DNA of 64,000 bases, from the NCBI RefSeq assembly GCF_964340395.1, contig NC_135567.1, positions 651,383 to 715,382 of the forward strand, given 5' to 3'. This DNA comes from Glandiceps talaboti. Lineage: Eukaryota > Hemichordata > Enteropneusta > Spengelidae. Positions within the stretch are counted from its first letter, which is position 1. Each line of letters opens with the position of its first letter. A model generated the notes under the pieces. That model was given only the letters and a program-made list of their open reading frames with translations. It ran no database searches and had not been told where the DNA came from. The translations under genes and the position numbers were made by a program. Positions 36,767 through 50,664 of this stretch are shown here, piece after piece.

Positions 36767-39700
36767 ATTAGTCTAGAGGTTATTCGTAGGGATTGTAACG
36801 ATACTGTATAGGAACTAGACTATTAGTCTAGAGGTTATTCATAGGGATAGTAACGATATTGTATAGGAACTAGACTATTAGTCTAGAGGTTATTCATAGG
36901 GATAGTAACGATACTGTATAGGAACTAGACTAATAGTCTAGAGGTTATTCATAGGGATAGTAACGATACTGTATAGGAACTAGACTATTAGTCTAGAGGT
37001 TATTCATAGGGATAGTAACGATACTGTATAGGAACTAGACTATTAGTCTAGAGGTTATTCATAGAGATAGTAACGATACCGTATAGGAACTAGACTATTA
37101 GTCTAGAGGTTATTCATGGGGATAGTGATGATACTGTATAGGAACTAGACTATTAGTCTAGAGGTTATTCATGGGGATAGTAACGATACTGTATAGGAAC
37201 TAGACTATTAGTCTAGAGGTTATTCATAGAGATAGTAACGATACCGTATAGGAACTAGACTATTAGTCTCGAGGTTATTCATAGAGATAGTAATGATACT
37301 GTATAGGAACTAGACTATTAGTCTAGAGGTTATTCATGGGGATAGTAATGATACTGTATAGGAACTAGACTATTAGTCTAGACGTTATACATAGGGATAG
37401 TAACGATACTGTATAGGAACTAGACTATTAGTCTAGAGGTTATTCATAGAGATAGTAACGATACTGTATAGGAACTAGACTATTAGTCTAGAGGTTATTC
37501 ATAGAGATAGTAACGATACTGTATAGGAACTAGACTATTAGTCTAGAGGTTATTCATAGAGATAGTAACGATACTGTATAGGAACTAGACTATTAGTCTA
37601 GAGGTTATTCATAGAGATAGTAACGATACTGTATAGGAACTAGACTATTAGTCTAGAGGTTATTCATAGAGATAGTAACGATACTGTATAGGAACTAGAC
37701 TATTAGTCTAGAGGTTATTCATAGAGATAGTAACGATACTGTATAGGAACTAGACTATTAGTCTAGAGGTTATTCATGGGGATAGTGATGATACTGTATA
37801 GGAACTAGACTATTAGTCTAGAGGTTATTCATGGGGATAGTAACGATACTGTATAGGAATTAGACTATTAGTCTAAAGGTTATTCATAGAGATAGTAACG
37901 ATACTGTATAGGAACTAGACTATTAGTCTAGAGGTTATTCATGGGGATAGTAACGATACTGTATAGGAACTAGACTATTAGTCTAGAGGTTATTCATAGA
38001 GATAGTAACGATACTGTATAGGAACTAGACTATTAGTCTAGAGGTTATTCATAGAGATAGTAACGATACTGTATAGGAACTAGACTATTAGTCTAGAGGT
38101 TATTCATAGAGATAGTAACGATACTGTATAGGAACTAGAATATTAGTCTAGAGGTTATTCATAGAGATAGTAATGATACTGTATAGGAACTAGACTATTA
38201 GTCTAGAGGTTATTCATAGAGATAGTAACGATACTGTATAGGAACTAGACTATTAGTCTAGAGGTTATTCATAGAGATAGTAACGATACTGTATAGGAAC
38301 TAGACTATTAGTCTAGAGGTTATTCATAGAGATAGTAACGATACTGTATAGGAACTAGACTATTAGTCTAGAGGTTATTCATGGGGATAGTGATGATACT
38401 GTATAGGAACTAGACTATTAGTCTAGAGGTTATTCATGGGGATAGTAACGATACTGTATAGGAATTAGACTATTAGTCTAAAGGTTATTCATAGAGATAG
38501 TAACGATACTGTATAGGAACTAGACTATTAGTCTACAGGTTATTCATGGGGATAGTGATGATACTGTATAGGAACTAGACTATTAGTCTAGAGGTTATTC
38601 ATGGGGATAGTAACGATACTGTATAGGAACTAGACTATTAGTCTCGAGGTTATTCATGGGGATAGTAACGATACTGTATAGGAACTAGACTATTAGTCTC
38701 GAGGTTATTCATAGAGATAGTAATGATACTGTATAGGAACTAGACTATTAGTCTAGAGGTTATTCATGGGGATAGTAACGATACTGTATAGGAACTAGAC
38801 TATTAGTCTAGAGGTTATTCATAGAGATAGTAATGATACTGTATAGGAACTAGACTATTAGTCTAGAGGTTATTCATGGGGATAGTAACGATACTGTATA
38901 GGAACTAGACTATTAGTCTCGAGGTTATTCATAGAGATAGTAACGATACTGTATAGGAACTAGACTATTAGTCTAGAGGTTATTCATAGGGATTGTAACG
39001 ATACTGTATAGGAACTAGACTATTAGTCTAGAGGTTATTCATAGGGATAGTAACGATACTGTATAGGAACTAGACTATTAGTCTAGAGGTTATTCATGGG
39101 GATAGTAACGATACTGTATAGGAACTAGACTATTAGTCTCGAGGTTATTCATAGGGATAGTAACGATACTGTATAGGAACTAGACTATTAGTCTAGAGGT
39201 TATTCATAGAGATAGTAACGATACTGTATAGGAACTAGACTATTAGTCTAGAGGTTATTCATAGGGATAGTAACGATACTGTATAGGAACTAGACTATTA
39301 GTCTAGAGGTTATTCATAGAGATAGTAATGATACTGTATAGGAACTAGACTATTAGTCTAGAGGTTATTCATGGGGATAGTGATGATACTGTATAGGAAC
39401 TAGACTATTAGTCTAGAGGTTATTCATGGGGATAGTAACGATACTGTATAGGAACTAGACTATTAGTCTAAAAGTTATTCATAGAGATAGTAACGATACT
39501 GTATAGGAACTAGACTATTAGTCTAGAGGTTATTCATGGGGATAGTGATGATACTGTATAGGAACTAGACTATTAGTCTAGAGGTTATTCATGGGGATAG
39601 TGATGATACTGTATAGGAACTAGACTATTAGTCTAGAGGTTATTCATGGGGATAGTGATGATACTGTATAGGAACTAGACTATTAGTCTCGAGGTTATTC

Positions 39701-40412
39701 ATAGGGATAGTAACGATACTGTATAGGAACTAGACTATTAGTCTAGAGGTTATTCATGGGGATAGTAACGATACTGTATAGGAACTAGACTATTAGTCTA
39801 GAGGTTATTCATAGGGATAGTAACGATACTGTATAGGAACTAGACTATTAGTCTAGAGGTTATTCATAGGGATAGTAACGATACTGTATAGGAATTAGAC
39901 TATTAGTCTAGAGGTTATTCATAGAGATAGTAACGATACTGTATAGGAACTAGACTATTAGTCTCGAGGTTATTCATAGAGATAGTAATGATACTGTATA
40001 GGAACTAGACTATTAGTCTCGAGGTTATTCATAGAGATAGTAATGATACTGTATAGGAACTAGACTATTAGTCTCGAGGTTATTCATAGAGATAGTAATG
40101 ATACTGTATAGGAACTAGACTATTAGTCTAGAGGTTATTCATGCGGATAGTAACGATACTGTATAGGAACTAGACTATTAGTCTAGAGGTTATTCATAGA
40201 GATAGTAACGATACCGTATAGGAACTAGACTATTAGTCTCGAGGTTATTCATGGGGATAGTGATGATACTGTATAGGAATTAGACTATTAGTCTAGAGGT
40301 TATTCATAGGGATAGTAATGATACTGTATAGGAACTAGACTATTAGTCTAGAGGTTAGTCATAGAGATAGTAACGATACTGTATAGGAACTAGACTATTA
40401 GTCTAGAGGTTA
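36767..40412. repeat. 55-bp minisatellite, about 66 copies, hairpin in every unit
   Basis: The unit keeps GATACTGTATAGGAACTAGA from the preceding array and replaces the rest with TTAGTCTAGAGGTTATTCAT and a GGGATAGTAAC block. At the join each unit contains CTAGACTATTAGTCTAG, a perfect inverted repeat with 8-bp arms and one central base. Variants include CTCGAGG, GGGGATAGTGATG and GAGATAG. Confidence 0.96.
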
Positions 40413-40733
40413 GAGGGAAATTTAATGTGATTGAAATCATGCATCGACATTAATATAATCATTTAATGGAGACAAGTGTTTACACTTGAGTAAAAGGTTT
40501 ATAGACTCAGCTTGTGCCACTTTAACCCTGATTTTCAATTGATTGAACTCAAACCTTATGACGTCACTTGACTGAACTCAATTTGATAATAACTTATAAA
40601 GGACATGATGACGTCACTTGACTGAACTCAAACCTGGTGTTAGGGTGTTAAGATAATAATGATTTATAAAGGACCTGATGACGTAATGGATTATATGTGT
40701 TAAAGATATCAATGAAATCCCTAGGAATAGTAG
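40413..40733. repeat. spacer with internal 60-bp repeats; flank duplicated at 49460
   Basis: Contains two imperfect copies of a block with GATGACGTCACTTGACTGAA. Its first 100 bp resemble 49460-49570 beyond the 35-bp array (shared pieces GCATYGACATT, GACTCAG or AACTCAG, CTTGTG or TTTGTG, ACTTTAA), so the two arrays end in related flanks. Confidence 0.6.
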
Positions 40734-43700
40734 TCTAGAATCTACTGTTTTAACAATCATTGTAATGGTATAGAATCTACTGTTTTAACAATCATTGTAA
40801 TGGTATAGAATCAACTGTTCTAACAATCATTGTAATGGTATAGAATCAACTGTTTTAACAATCATTGTAATGGTATAGAATCAACTGTTCTAACAATCAT
40901 TGTAATGGTATAGAATCAACTGTTCTAACAATCATTGTAATGGTATAGAATCAACTGTTCTAACAATCATTGTAATGATATAGAATCAACTGTTCTAACA
41001 ATCATTGTAATGGTATAGCATCAACTGTTCTAACAATCATTGTAATGATATAGAATCAACTGTTCTAACAATCATTGTAATGGTATAGCATCAACTGTTC
41101 TAACAATCATTGTAATGGTATAGAATCAACTGTTCTAACAATCATTGTAATGGTATAGAATCAACTGTTTTAACAATCATTGTAATGATATAGAATCAAC
41201 TGTTCTAACAATTATTGTAATGGTATAGAATCAACTGTTCTAACAATCATTGTAATGGTATAGAATCAACTGTTCTAACAATCATTGTAATGGTATAGAA
41301 TCAACTGTTCTAACAATCATTGTAATGGTATAGAATCAACTGTTCTAACAATCATTGTAATGATATAGAATCAACTGTTCTAACAATCATTGTAATGGTA
41401 TAGAATCAACTGTTTTAACAATCATTGTAATGGTATAGAATCAACTGTTTTAACAATCATTGTAATGGTATAGAATCAACTGTTTTAACAATCATTGTAA
41501 TGGTATAGAATCAACTGTTTTAACAATCATTGTAATGGTATAGAATCAACTGTTTTAACAATCATTGTAATGGTATAGAATCAACTGTTTTAACAATCAT
41601 TGTAATGGTATAGAATCAACTGTTCTAACAATCATTGTAATGGTATAGCATCAACTGTTCTAACAATCATTGTAATGGTATAGAATCAACTGTTCTAACA
41701 ATCATTGTAATGGTATAGAATCAACTGTTTTAACAATCATTGTAATGGTATAGAATCAACTGTTCTAACAATCATTGTAATGGTATACAATCAACTGTTT
41801 TAACAATCATTGTAATGGTATAGAATCAACTGTTCTAACAATCATTGTAATGGTATAGAATCAACTGTTTTAACAATCATTGTAATGGTATAGAATCAAC
41901 TGTTCTAACAATCATTGTAATGGTATAGAATCAACTGTTCTAACAATCATTGTAATGGTATAGAATCAACTGTTTTAACAATCATTGTAATGGTATAGAA
42001 TGAACTGTTTTAACAATCATTGTAATGGTATAGAATCAACTGTTCTAACAATCATTGTAATGGTATAGAATCAACTGTTCTAACAATCATTGTAATGGTA
42101 TAGAATCAACTGTTCTAACAATCATTGTAATGGTATAGAATCAACTGTTTTAACAATCATTGTAATGGTATAGAATCAACTGTTCTAACAATCATTGTAA
42201 TGGTATAGAATCAACTGTTCTAACAATCATTGTAATGGTATAGAATCAACTGTTCTAACAATCATTGTAATGATATAGAATCAACTGTTCTAACAATCAT
42301 TGTAATGGTATAGAATCAACTGTTCTAACAATCATTGTAATGGTATAGAATCAACTGTTTTAACAATCATTGTAATGGTATAGAATCAACTGTTTTAACA
42401 ATCATTGTAATGGTATAGAATCAACTGTTTTAACAATCATTGTAAAGATATAGAATCAACTGTTCTAACAATCATTGTAATGGTATAGAATCAACTGTTT
42501 TAACAATCATTGTAATGGTATAGAATCAACTGTTTTAACAATCATTGTAATGGTATAGAATCAACTGTTCTAACAATCATTGTAATGGTATAGAATCAAC
42601 TGTTTTAACAATCATTGTAATGGTATAGAATCAACTGTTCTAACAATCATTGTAATGGTATAGAATCAACTGTTTTAACAATCATTGTAATGGTATAGAA
42701 TCAACTGTTCTAACAATCATTGTAATGGTATAGAATCAACTGTTTTAACAATCATTGTAATGGTATAGAATCAACTGTTCTAACAATCATTGTAATGGTA
42801 TAGAATCAACTGTTCTAACAATCATTGTAATGGTATAGAATCAACTGTTTTAACAATCATTGTAATGGTATAGAATCAACTGTTCTAACAATCATTGTAA
42901 TGGTATAGAATCAACTGTTCTAACAATCATTGTAATGGTATAGAATCAACTGTTCTAACAATCATTGTAATGGTATAGAATCAACTGTTCTAACAATCAT
43001 TGTAATGGTATAGAATCAACTGTTCTAACAATCATTGTAATGGTATAGAATCAACTGTTCTAACAATCATTGTAATGGTATAGAATCAACTGTTCTAACA
43101 ATCATTGTAATGGTATAGAATCAACTGTTTTAACAATCATTGTAATGGTATAGAATCAACTGTTTTAACAATCATTGTAATGGTATAGAATCAACTGTTC
43201 TAACAATCATTGTAATGGTATAGAATCAACTGTTTTAACAATCATTGTAATGGTATAGAATCAACTGTTCTAACAATCATTGTAATGGTATAGAATCAAC
43301 TGTTCTAACAATCATTGTAATGGTATAGAATCAACTGTTCTAACAATCATTGTAATGGTATAGAATCAACTGTTCTAACAATCATTGTAATGGTATAGAA
43401 TCAACTGTTCTAACAATCATTGTAATGATATAGAATCAACTGTTCTAACAATCATTGTAATGATATAGAATCAACTGTTCTAACAATCATTGTAATGGTA
43501 TAGAATGAACTGTTTTAACAATCATTGTAATGGTATAGAATGAACTGTTTTAACAATCATTGTAATGGTATAGAATCAACTGTTCTAACAATCATTGTAA
43601 TGGTATAGAATCAACTGTTCTAACAATCATTGTAATGGTATAGAATCAACTGTTCTAACAATCATTGTAATGGTATAGAATCAACTGTTTTAACAATCAT

Positions 43701-46700
43701 TGTAATGGTATAGAATCAACTGTTCTAACAATCATTGTAATGGTATAGAATCAACTGTTCTAACAATCATTGTAATGGTATAGAATCAACTGTTCTAACA
43801 ATCATTATAATGATATAGAATCAACTGTTCTAACAATCATTGTAATGGTATAGAATCAACTGTTCTAACAATCATTGTAATGGTATAGAATCAACTGTTT
43901 TAACAATCATTGTAATGGTATAGAATCAACTGTTTTAACAATCATTGTAATGGTATAGAATCAACTGTTTTAACAATCATTGTAATGATATAGAATCAAC
44001 TGTTCTAACAATCACTGTAATGGTATAGAATCAACTGTTTTAACAATCATTGTAATGGTATAGAATCAACTGTTTTAACAATCATTGTAATGGTATAGAA
44101 TCAACTGTTCTAACAATCATTGTAATGGTATAGAATCAACTGTTTTAACAATCATTGTAATGGTATAGAATCAACTGTTCTAACAATCATTGTAATGGTA
44201 TAGAATCAACTGTTTTAACAATCATTGTAATGGTATAGAATCAACTGTTCTAACAATCATTGTAATGGTATAGAATCAACTGTTTTAACAATCATTGTAA
44301 TGGTATAGAATCAACTGTTCTAACAATCATTGTAATGGTATAGAATCAACTGTTCTAACAATCATTGTAATGGTATAGAATCAACTGTTTTAACAATCAT
44401 TGTAATGGTATAGAATCAACTGTTCTAACAATCATTGTAATGGTATAGAATCAACTGTTCTAACAATCATTGTAATGGTATAGAATCAACTGTTCTAACA
44501 ATCATTGTAATGGTATAGAATCAACTGTTCTAACAATCATTGTAATGGTATAGAATCAACTGTTCTAACAATCATTGTAATGGTATAGAATCAACTGTTC
44601 TAACAATCATTGTAATGGTATAGAATCAACTGTTCTAACAATCATTGTAATGGTATAGAATCAACTGTTTTAACAATCATTGTAATGGTATAGAATCAAC
44701 TGTTTTAACAATCATTGTAATGGTATAGAATCAACTGTTCTAACAATCATTGTAATGGTATAGAATCAACTGTTTTAACAATCATTGTAATGGTATAGAA
44801 TCAACTGTTCTAACAATCATTGTAATGGTATAGAATCAACTGTTCTAACAATCATTGTAATGGTATAGAATCAACTGTTCTAACAATCATTGTAATGGTA
44901 TAGAATCAACTGTTCTAACAATCATTGTAATGGTATAGAATCAACTGTTTTAACAATCATTGTAATGGTATAGAATCAACTGTTCTAACAATCATTGTAA
45001 TGGTATAGAATCAACTGTTCTAACAATCATTGTAATGGTATAGAATCAACTGTTCTAACAATCATTGTAATGGTATAGAATCAACTGTTCTAACAATCAT
45101 TGTAATGATATAGAATCAACTGTTCTAACAATCATTGTAATGGTATAGAATCAACTGTTCTAACAATCATTGTAATGGTATAGAATCAACTGTTTTAACA
45201 ATCATTGTAATGGTATAGAATCAACTGTTTTAACAATCATTGTAATGGTATAGAATCAACTGTTTTAACAATCATTGTAATGATATAGAATCAACTGTTC
45301 TAACAATCATTGTAATGGTATAGAATCAACTGTTTTAACAATCATTGTAATGGTATAGAATCAACTGTTTTAACAATCATTGTAATGGTATAGAATCAAC
45401 TGTTCTAACAATCATTGTAATGGTATAGAATCAACTGTTTTAACAATCATTGTAATGGTATAGAATCAACTGTTCTAACAATCATTGTAATGGTATAGAA
45501 TCAACTGTTTTAACAATCATTGTAATGGTATAGAATCAACTGTTCTAACAATCATTGTAATGGTATAGAATCAACTGTTTTAACAATCATTGTAATGGTA
45601 TAGAATCAACTGTTCTAACAATCATTGTAATGGTATAGAATCAACTGTTCTAACAATCATTGTAATGGTATAGAATCAACTGTTTTAGCAATCATTGTAA
45701 TGGTATAGAATCAACTGTTCTAACAATCATTGTAATGGTATAGAATCAACTGTTCTAACAATCATTGTAATGGTATAGAATCAACTGTTCTAACAATCAT
45801 TGTAATGGTATAGAATCAACTGTTCTAACAATCATTGTAATGGTATAGAATCAACTGTTCTAACAATCATTGTAATGGTATAGAATCAACTGTTCTAACA
45901 ATCATTGTAATGGTATAGAATCAACTGTTTTAACAATCATTGTAATGGTATAGAATCAACTGTTTTAACAATCATTGTAATGGTATAGAATCAACTGTTC
46001 TAACAATCATTGTAATGGTATAGAATCAACTGTTTTAACAATCATTGTAATGGTATAGAATCAACTGTTCTAACAATCATTGTAATGGTATAGAATCAAC
46101 TGTTCTAACAATCATTGTAATGGTATAGAATCAACTGTTCTAACAATCATTGTAATGGTATAGAATCAACTGTTCTAACAATCATTGTAATGGTATAGAA
46201 TCAACTGTTCTAACAATCATTGTAATGATATAGAATCAACTGTTCTAACAATCATTGTAATGGTATAGAATCAACTGTTCTAACAATCATTGTAATGGTA
46301 TAGAATCAACTGTTCTAACAATCATTGTAATGATATAGAATCAACTGTTCTAACAATCATTGTAATGGTATAGAATCAACTGTTTTAACAATCATTGTAA
46401 TGATATAGAATCAACTGTTCTAACAATCATTGTAATGGTATAGAATCAACTGTTTTAACAATCATTGTAATGATATAGAATCAACTGTTCTAACAATCAT
46501 TGTAATGGTATAGAATCAACTGTTTTAACAATCATTGTAATGGTATAGAATCAACTGTTTTAACAATCATTGTAATGGTATAGAATCAACTGTTCTAACA
46601 ATCATTGTAATGGTATAGAATCAACTGTTTTAACAATCATTGTAATGGTATAGAATCAACTGTTCTAACAATCATTGTAATGGTATAGAATCAACTGTTT

Positions 46701-49455
46701 TAACAATCATTGTAATGGTATAGAATCAACTGTTCTAACAATCATTGTAATGGTATAGAATCAACTGTTTTAACAATCATTGTAATGGTATAGAATCAAC
46801 TGTTCTAACAATCATTGTAATGGTATAGAATCAACTGTTCTAACAATCATTGTAATGGTATAGAATCAACTGTTCTAACAATCATTGTAATGGTATAGAA
46901 TCAACTGTTCTAACAATCATTGTAATGGTATAGAATCAACTGTTCTAACAATCATTGTAATGGTATAGAATCAACTGTTCTAACAATCATTGTAATGGTA
47001 TAGAATCAACTGTTCTAACAATCATTGTAATGGTATAGAATCAACTGTTCTAACAATCATTGTAATGGTATAGAATCAACTGTTCTAACAATCATTGTAA
47101 TGGTATAGAATCAACTGTTCTAACAATCATTGTAATGGTATAGAATCAACTGTTCTAACAATCATTGTAATGGTATAGAATCAACTGTTTTAACAATCAT
47201 TGTAATGGTATAGAATCAACTGTTCTAACAATCATTGTAATGGTATAGAATCAACTGTTCTAACAATCATTGTAATGGTATAGAATCAACTGTTCTAACA
47301 ATCATTGTAATGGTATAGAATCAACTGTTCTAACAATCATTGTAATGGTATAGAATCAACTGTTCTAACAATCATTGTAATGATATAGAATCAACTGTTC
47401 TAACAATCATTGTAATGATATAGAATCAACTGTTCTAACAATCATTGTAATGGTATAGAATCAACTGTTTTAACAATCATTGTAATGGTATAGAATCAAC
47501 TGTTCTAACAATCATTGTAATGGTATAGAATCAACTGTTCTAACAATCATTGTAATGGTATAGAATCAACTGTTCTAACAATCATTGTAATGGTATAGAA
47601 TCAACTGTTTTAACAATCATTGTAATGGTATAGAATCAACTGTTCTAACAATCATTGTAATGGTATAGAATCAACTGTTCTAACAATCATTGTAATGGTA
47701 TAGAATCAACTGTTCTAACAATCATTGTAATGATATAGAATCAACTGTTCTAACAATCATTGTAATGGTATAGAATCAACTGTTCTAACAATCATTGTAA
47801 TGGTATAGAATCAACTGTTTTAACAATCATTGTAATGGTATAGAATCAACTGTTTTAACAATCATTGTAATGGTATAGAATCAACTGTTTTAACAATCAT
47901 TGTAATGATATAGAATCAACTGTTCTAACAATCATTGTAATGGTATAGAATCAACTGTTTTAACAATCATTGTAATGGTATAGAATCAACTGTTTTAACA
48001 ATCATTGTAATGGTATAGAATCAACTGTTCTAACAATCATTGTAATGGTATAGAATCAACTGTTTTAACAATCATTGTAATGGTATAGAATCAACTGTTC
48101 TAACAATCATTGTAATGGTATAGAATCAACTGTTTTAACAATCATTGTAATGGTATAGAATCAACTGTTCTAACAATCATTGTAATGGTATAGAATCAAC
48201 TGTTTTAACAATCATTGTAATGGTATAGAATCAACTGTTCTAACAATCATTGTAATGGTATAGAATCAACTGTTCTAACAATCATTGTAATGGTATAGAA
48301 TCAACTGTTTTAACAATCATTGTAATGGTATAGAATCAACTGTTCTAACAATCATTGTAATGGTATAGAATCAACTGTTCTAACAATCATTGTAATGGTA
48401 TAGAATCAACTGTTCTAACAATCATTGTAATGGTATAGAATCAACTGTTCTAACAATCATTGTAATGGTATAGAATCAACTGTTCTAACAATCATTGTAA
48501 TGGTATAGAATCAACTGTTCTAACAATCATTGTAATGGTATAGAATCAACTGTTCTAACAATCATTGTAATGATATAGAATCAACTGTTTTAACAATCAT
48601 TGTAATGGTATAGAATCAACTGTTTTAACAATCATTGTAATGGTATAGAATCAACTGTTCTAACAATCATTGTAATGGTATAGAATCAACTGTTTTAACA
48701 ATCATTGTAATGGTATAGAATCAACTGTTCTAACAATCATTGTAATGGTATAGAATCAACTGTTTTAACAATCATTGTAATGGTATAGAATCAACTGTTC
48801 TAACAATCATTGTAATGGTATAGAATCAACTGTTTTAACAATCATTGTAATGGTATAGAATCAACTGTTCTAACAATCATTGTAATGGTATAGAATCAAC
48901 TGTTTTAACAATCATTGTAATGGTATAGAATCAACTGTTCTAACAATCATTGTAATGGTATAGAATCAACTGTTCTAACAATCATTGTAATGGTATAGAA
49001 TCAACTGTTCTAACAATCATTGTAATGGTATAGAATCAACTGTTTTAACAATCATTGTAATGGTATAGAATCAACTGTTCTAACAATCATTGTAATGGTA
49101 TAGAATCAACTGTTCTAACAATCATTGTAATGGTATAGAATCAACTGTTCTAACAATCATTGTAATGGTATAGAATCAACTGTTCTAACAATCATTGTAA
49201 TGGTATAGAATCAACTGTTCTAACAATCATTGTAATGGTATAGAATCCACTGTTCTAACAATCATTGTAATGGTATAGAATCAACTGTTCTAACAATCAT
49301 TGTAATGGTATAGAATCAACTGTTCTAACAATCATTGTAATGGTATAGAATCCACTGTTTTAACAATCATTGTAATGGTATAGAATCAACTGTTCTAACA
49401 ATCATTGTAATGGTATAGAATCAACTGTTCTAACAATCATTGTAATGGTATAGAA
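40734..49455. repeat. 35-bp minisatellite, about 249 copies, 8.7 kb
   Basis: The unit contains TAGAATCAACTGTTCTAACA followed by ATCATTGTAATGG. Two variant sites carry most of the variation, GTTCTAAC/GTTTTAAC and TGGTA/TGATA. Copies keep perfect register for the full length. Variant order repeats over long blocks (see findings). It lies in intron 1; no splice site or coding sequence is embedded. Confidence 0.97.
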
Positions 49456-50664
49456 TTGCATTGACATTGGGAATCAAGGTTTCACTAGAGTGAAAAACTT
49501 ATCAACTCAGTTTGTGTTACTTTAAATATTTCACTCGTTTGAACTATTTAGTAAAACTCATACAGTTCTGACGTCATCATAAGATGCCTTGAATATTGCC
49601 AAACATATAGTGAATGAATAAGAATGCATTCAAGCGACCACCTATGGCGTTCAAGATATCACTACCACTTAAAGATATCACTGACCACTTAAGTGGATAA
49701 AGATATCACTACCACTTCTATAACCATCTTCTAAGTGTTAATAGTGATCGATAAAATGCAGCAGTTTGCTACTAAATTTAAGTGTGTTCACATCAAGCAC
49801 TTAGCGGCAGAAGTGGTCATCTGTAAGATGACACCACCGATTCTATTTGTTAATAAATGTAGGCCTCTACTTACAATCACCTAGCAGTGTTGGAGTTATT
49901 GGAACTTAAATTTCCACGGATAGGTCGTAGAGTACAATTCTACTGTAAGGCTCCATTAACTACATATAAATATTTTGTTTGCCATCCATGAACTTCCCCG
50001 AAACCTACCAGACAGTCAGACAGACAGACAGACAGACAGACAGTCAACGAAAAAAACACAGAACCCCGTATGAGGGGAAATGTTTTGTTAATGTGCTTGC
50101 TGAGACTTTGAAATGTCTTTCTGTACTGTCGTACCTTTGTGTTATCAATATCTGTAGTAAGTTCACTTGAATTCAGTACAGTCCTGGCTGTACATCTCTT
50201 ATTGCAAAAGTTCATCAAATATGCAAATTATCAATTGAATTGATACGCTCATTTCTTTGCTCGGTCAATATTTGTGGCAAGGTTCATCAATTTGGTGCAG
50301 TCTTTCTTGGTCTATGCCCTATTTGTCAAAGTTGATTAATTATGCAAAGTAGCAATTAGTTGACACCACTAAATTTAATTGTATCCCTTTCCGATATCTT
50401 TGAAAATGAAACATCAATGTTTAGGATGTAAAAAAAACCTGTAAGAGTAATGTAATAAAATAAGTAGTTGACTGCTAATCCCGTACATGTCAAACAATGT
50501 GTCAACATTATGACAGATAAAGGGTATAATAAGTAGTTGACTGCTCGCTGGATCTACACACACACATGGTGTCATGTCCTTCAAGTCCAAAGTCTGCCTC
50601 GAGATCAAATGAGATACAAAGACTAATTAGGCCTGACTGGGTGCCTACTATTAAAAGGGCTTCA
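49456..50664. other. intron 1 spacer with mobile-element-like fragments
   Basis: 49460-49570 resembles 40436-40530. A (CAGA)n run is at 50019-50043. 50210-50350 has two related blocks with GTTCATCAA or GTTGATTAA and TATGCAAA spaced about 115 bp apart, probably element remnants. No gene is recognised. Confidence 0.5.
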
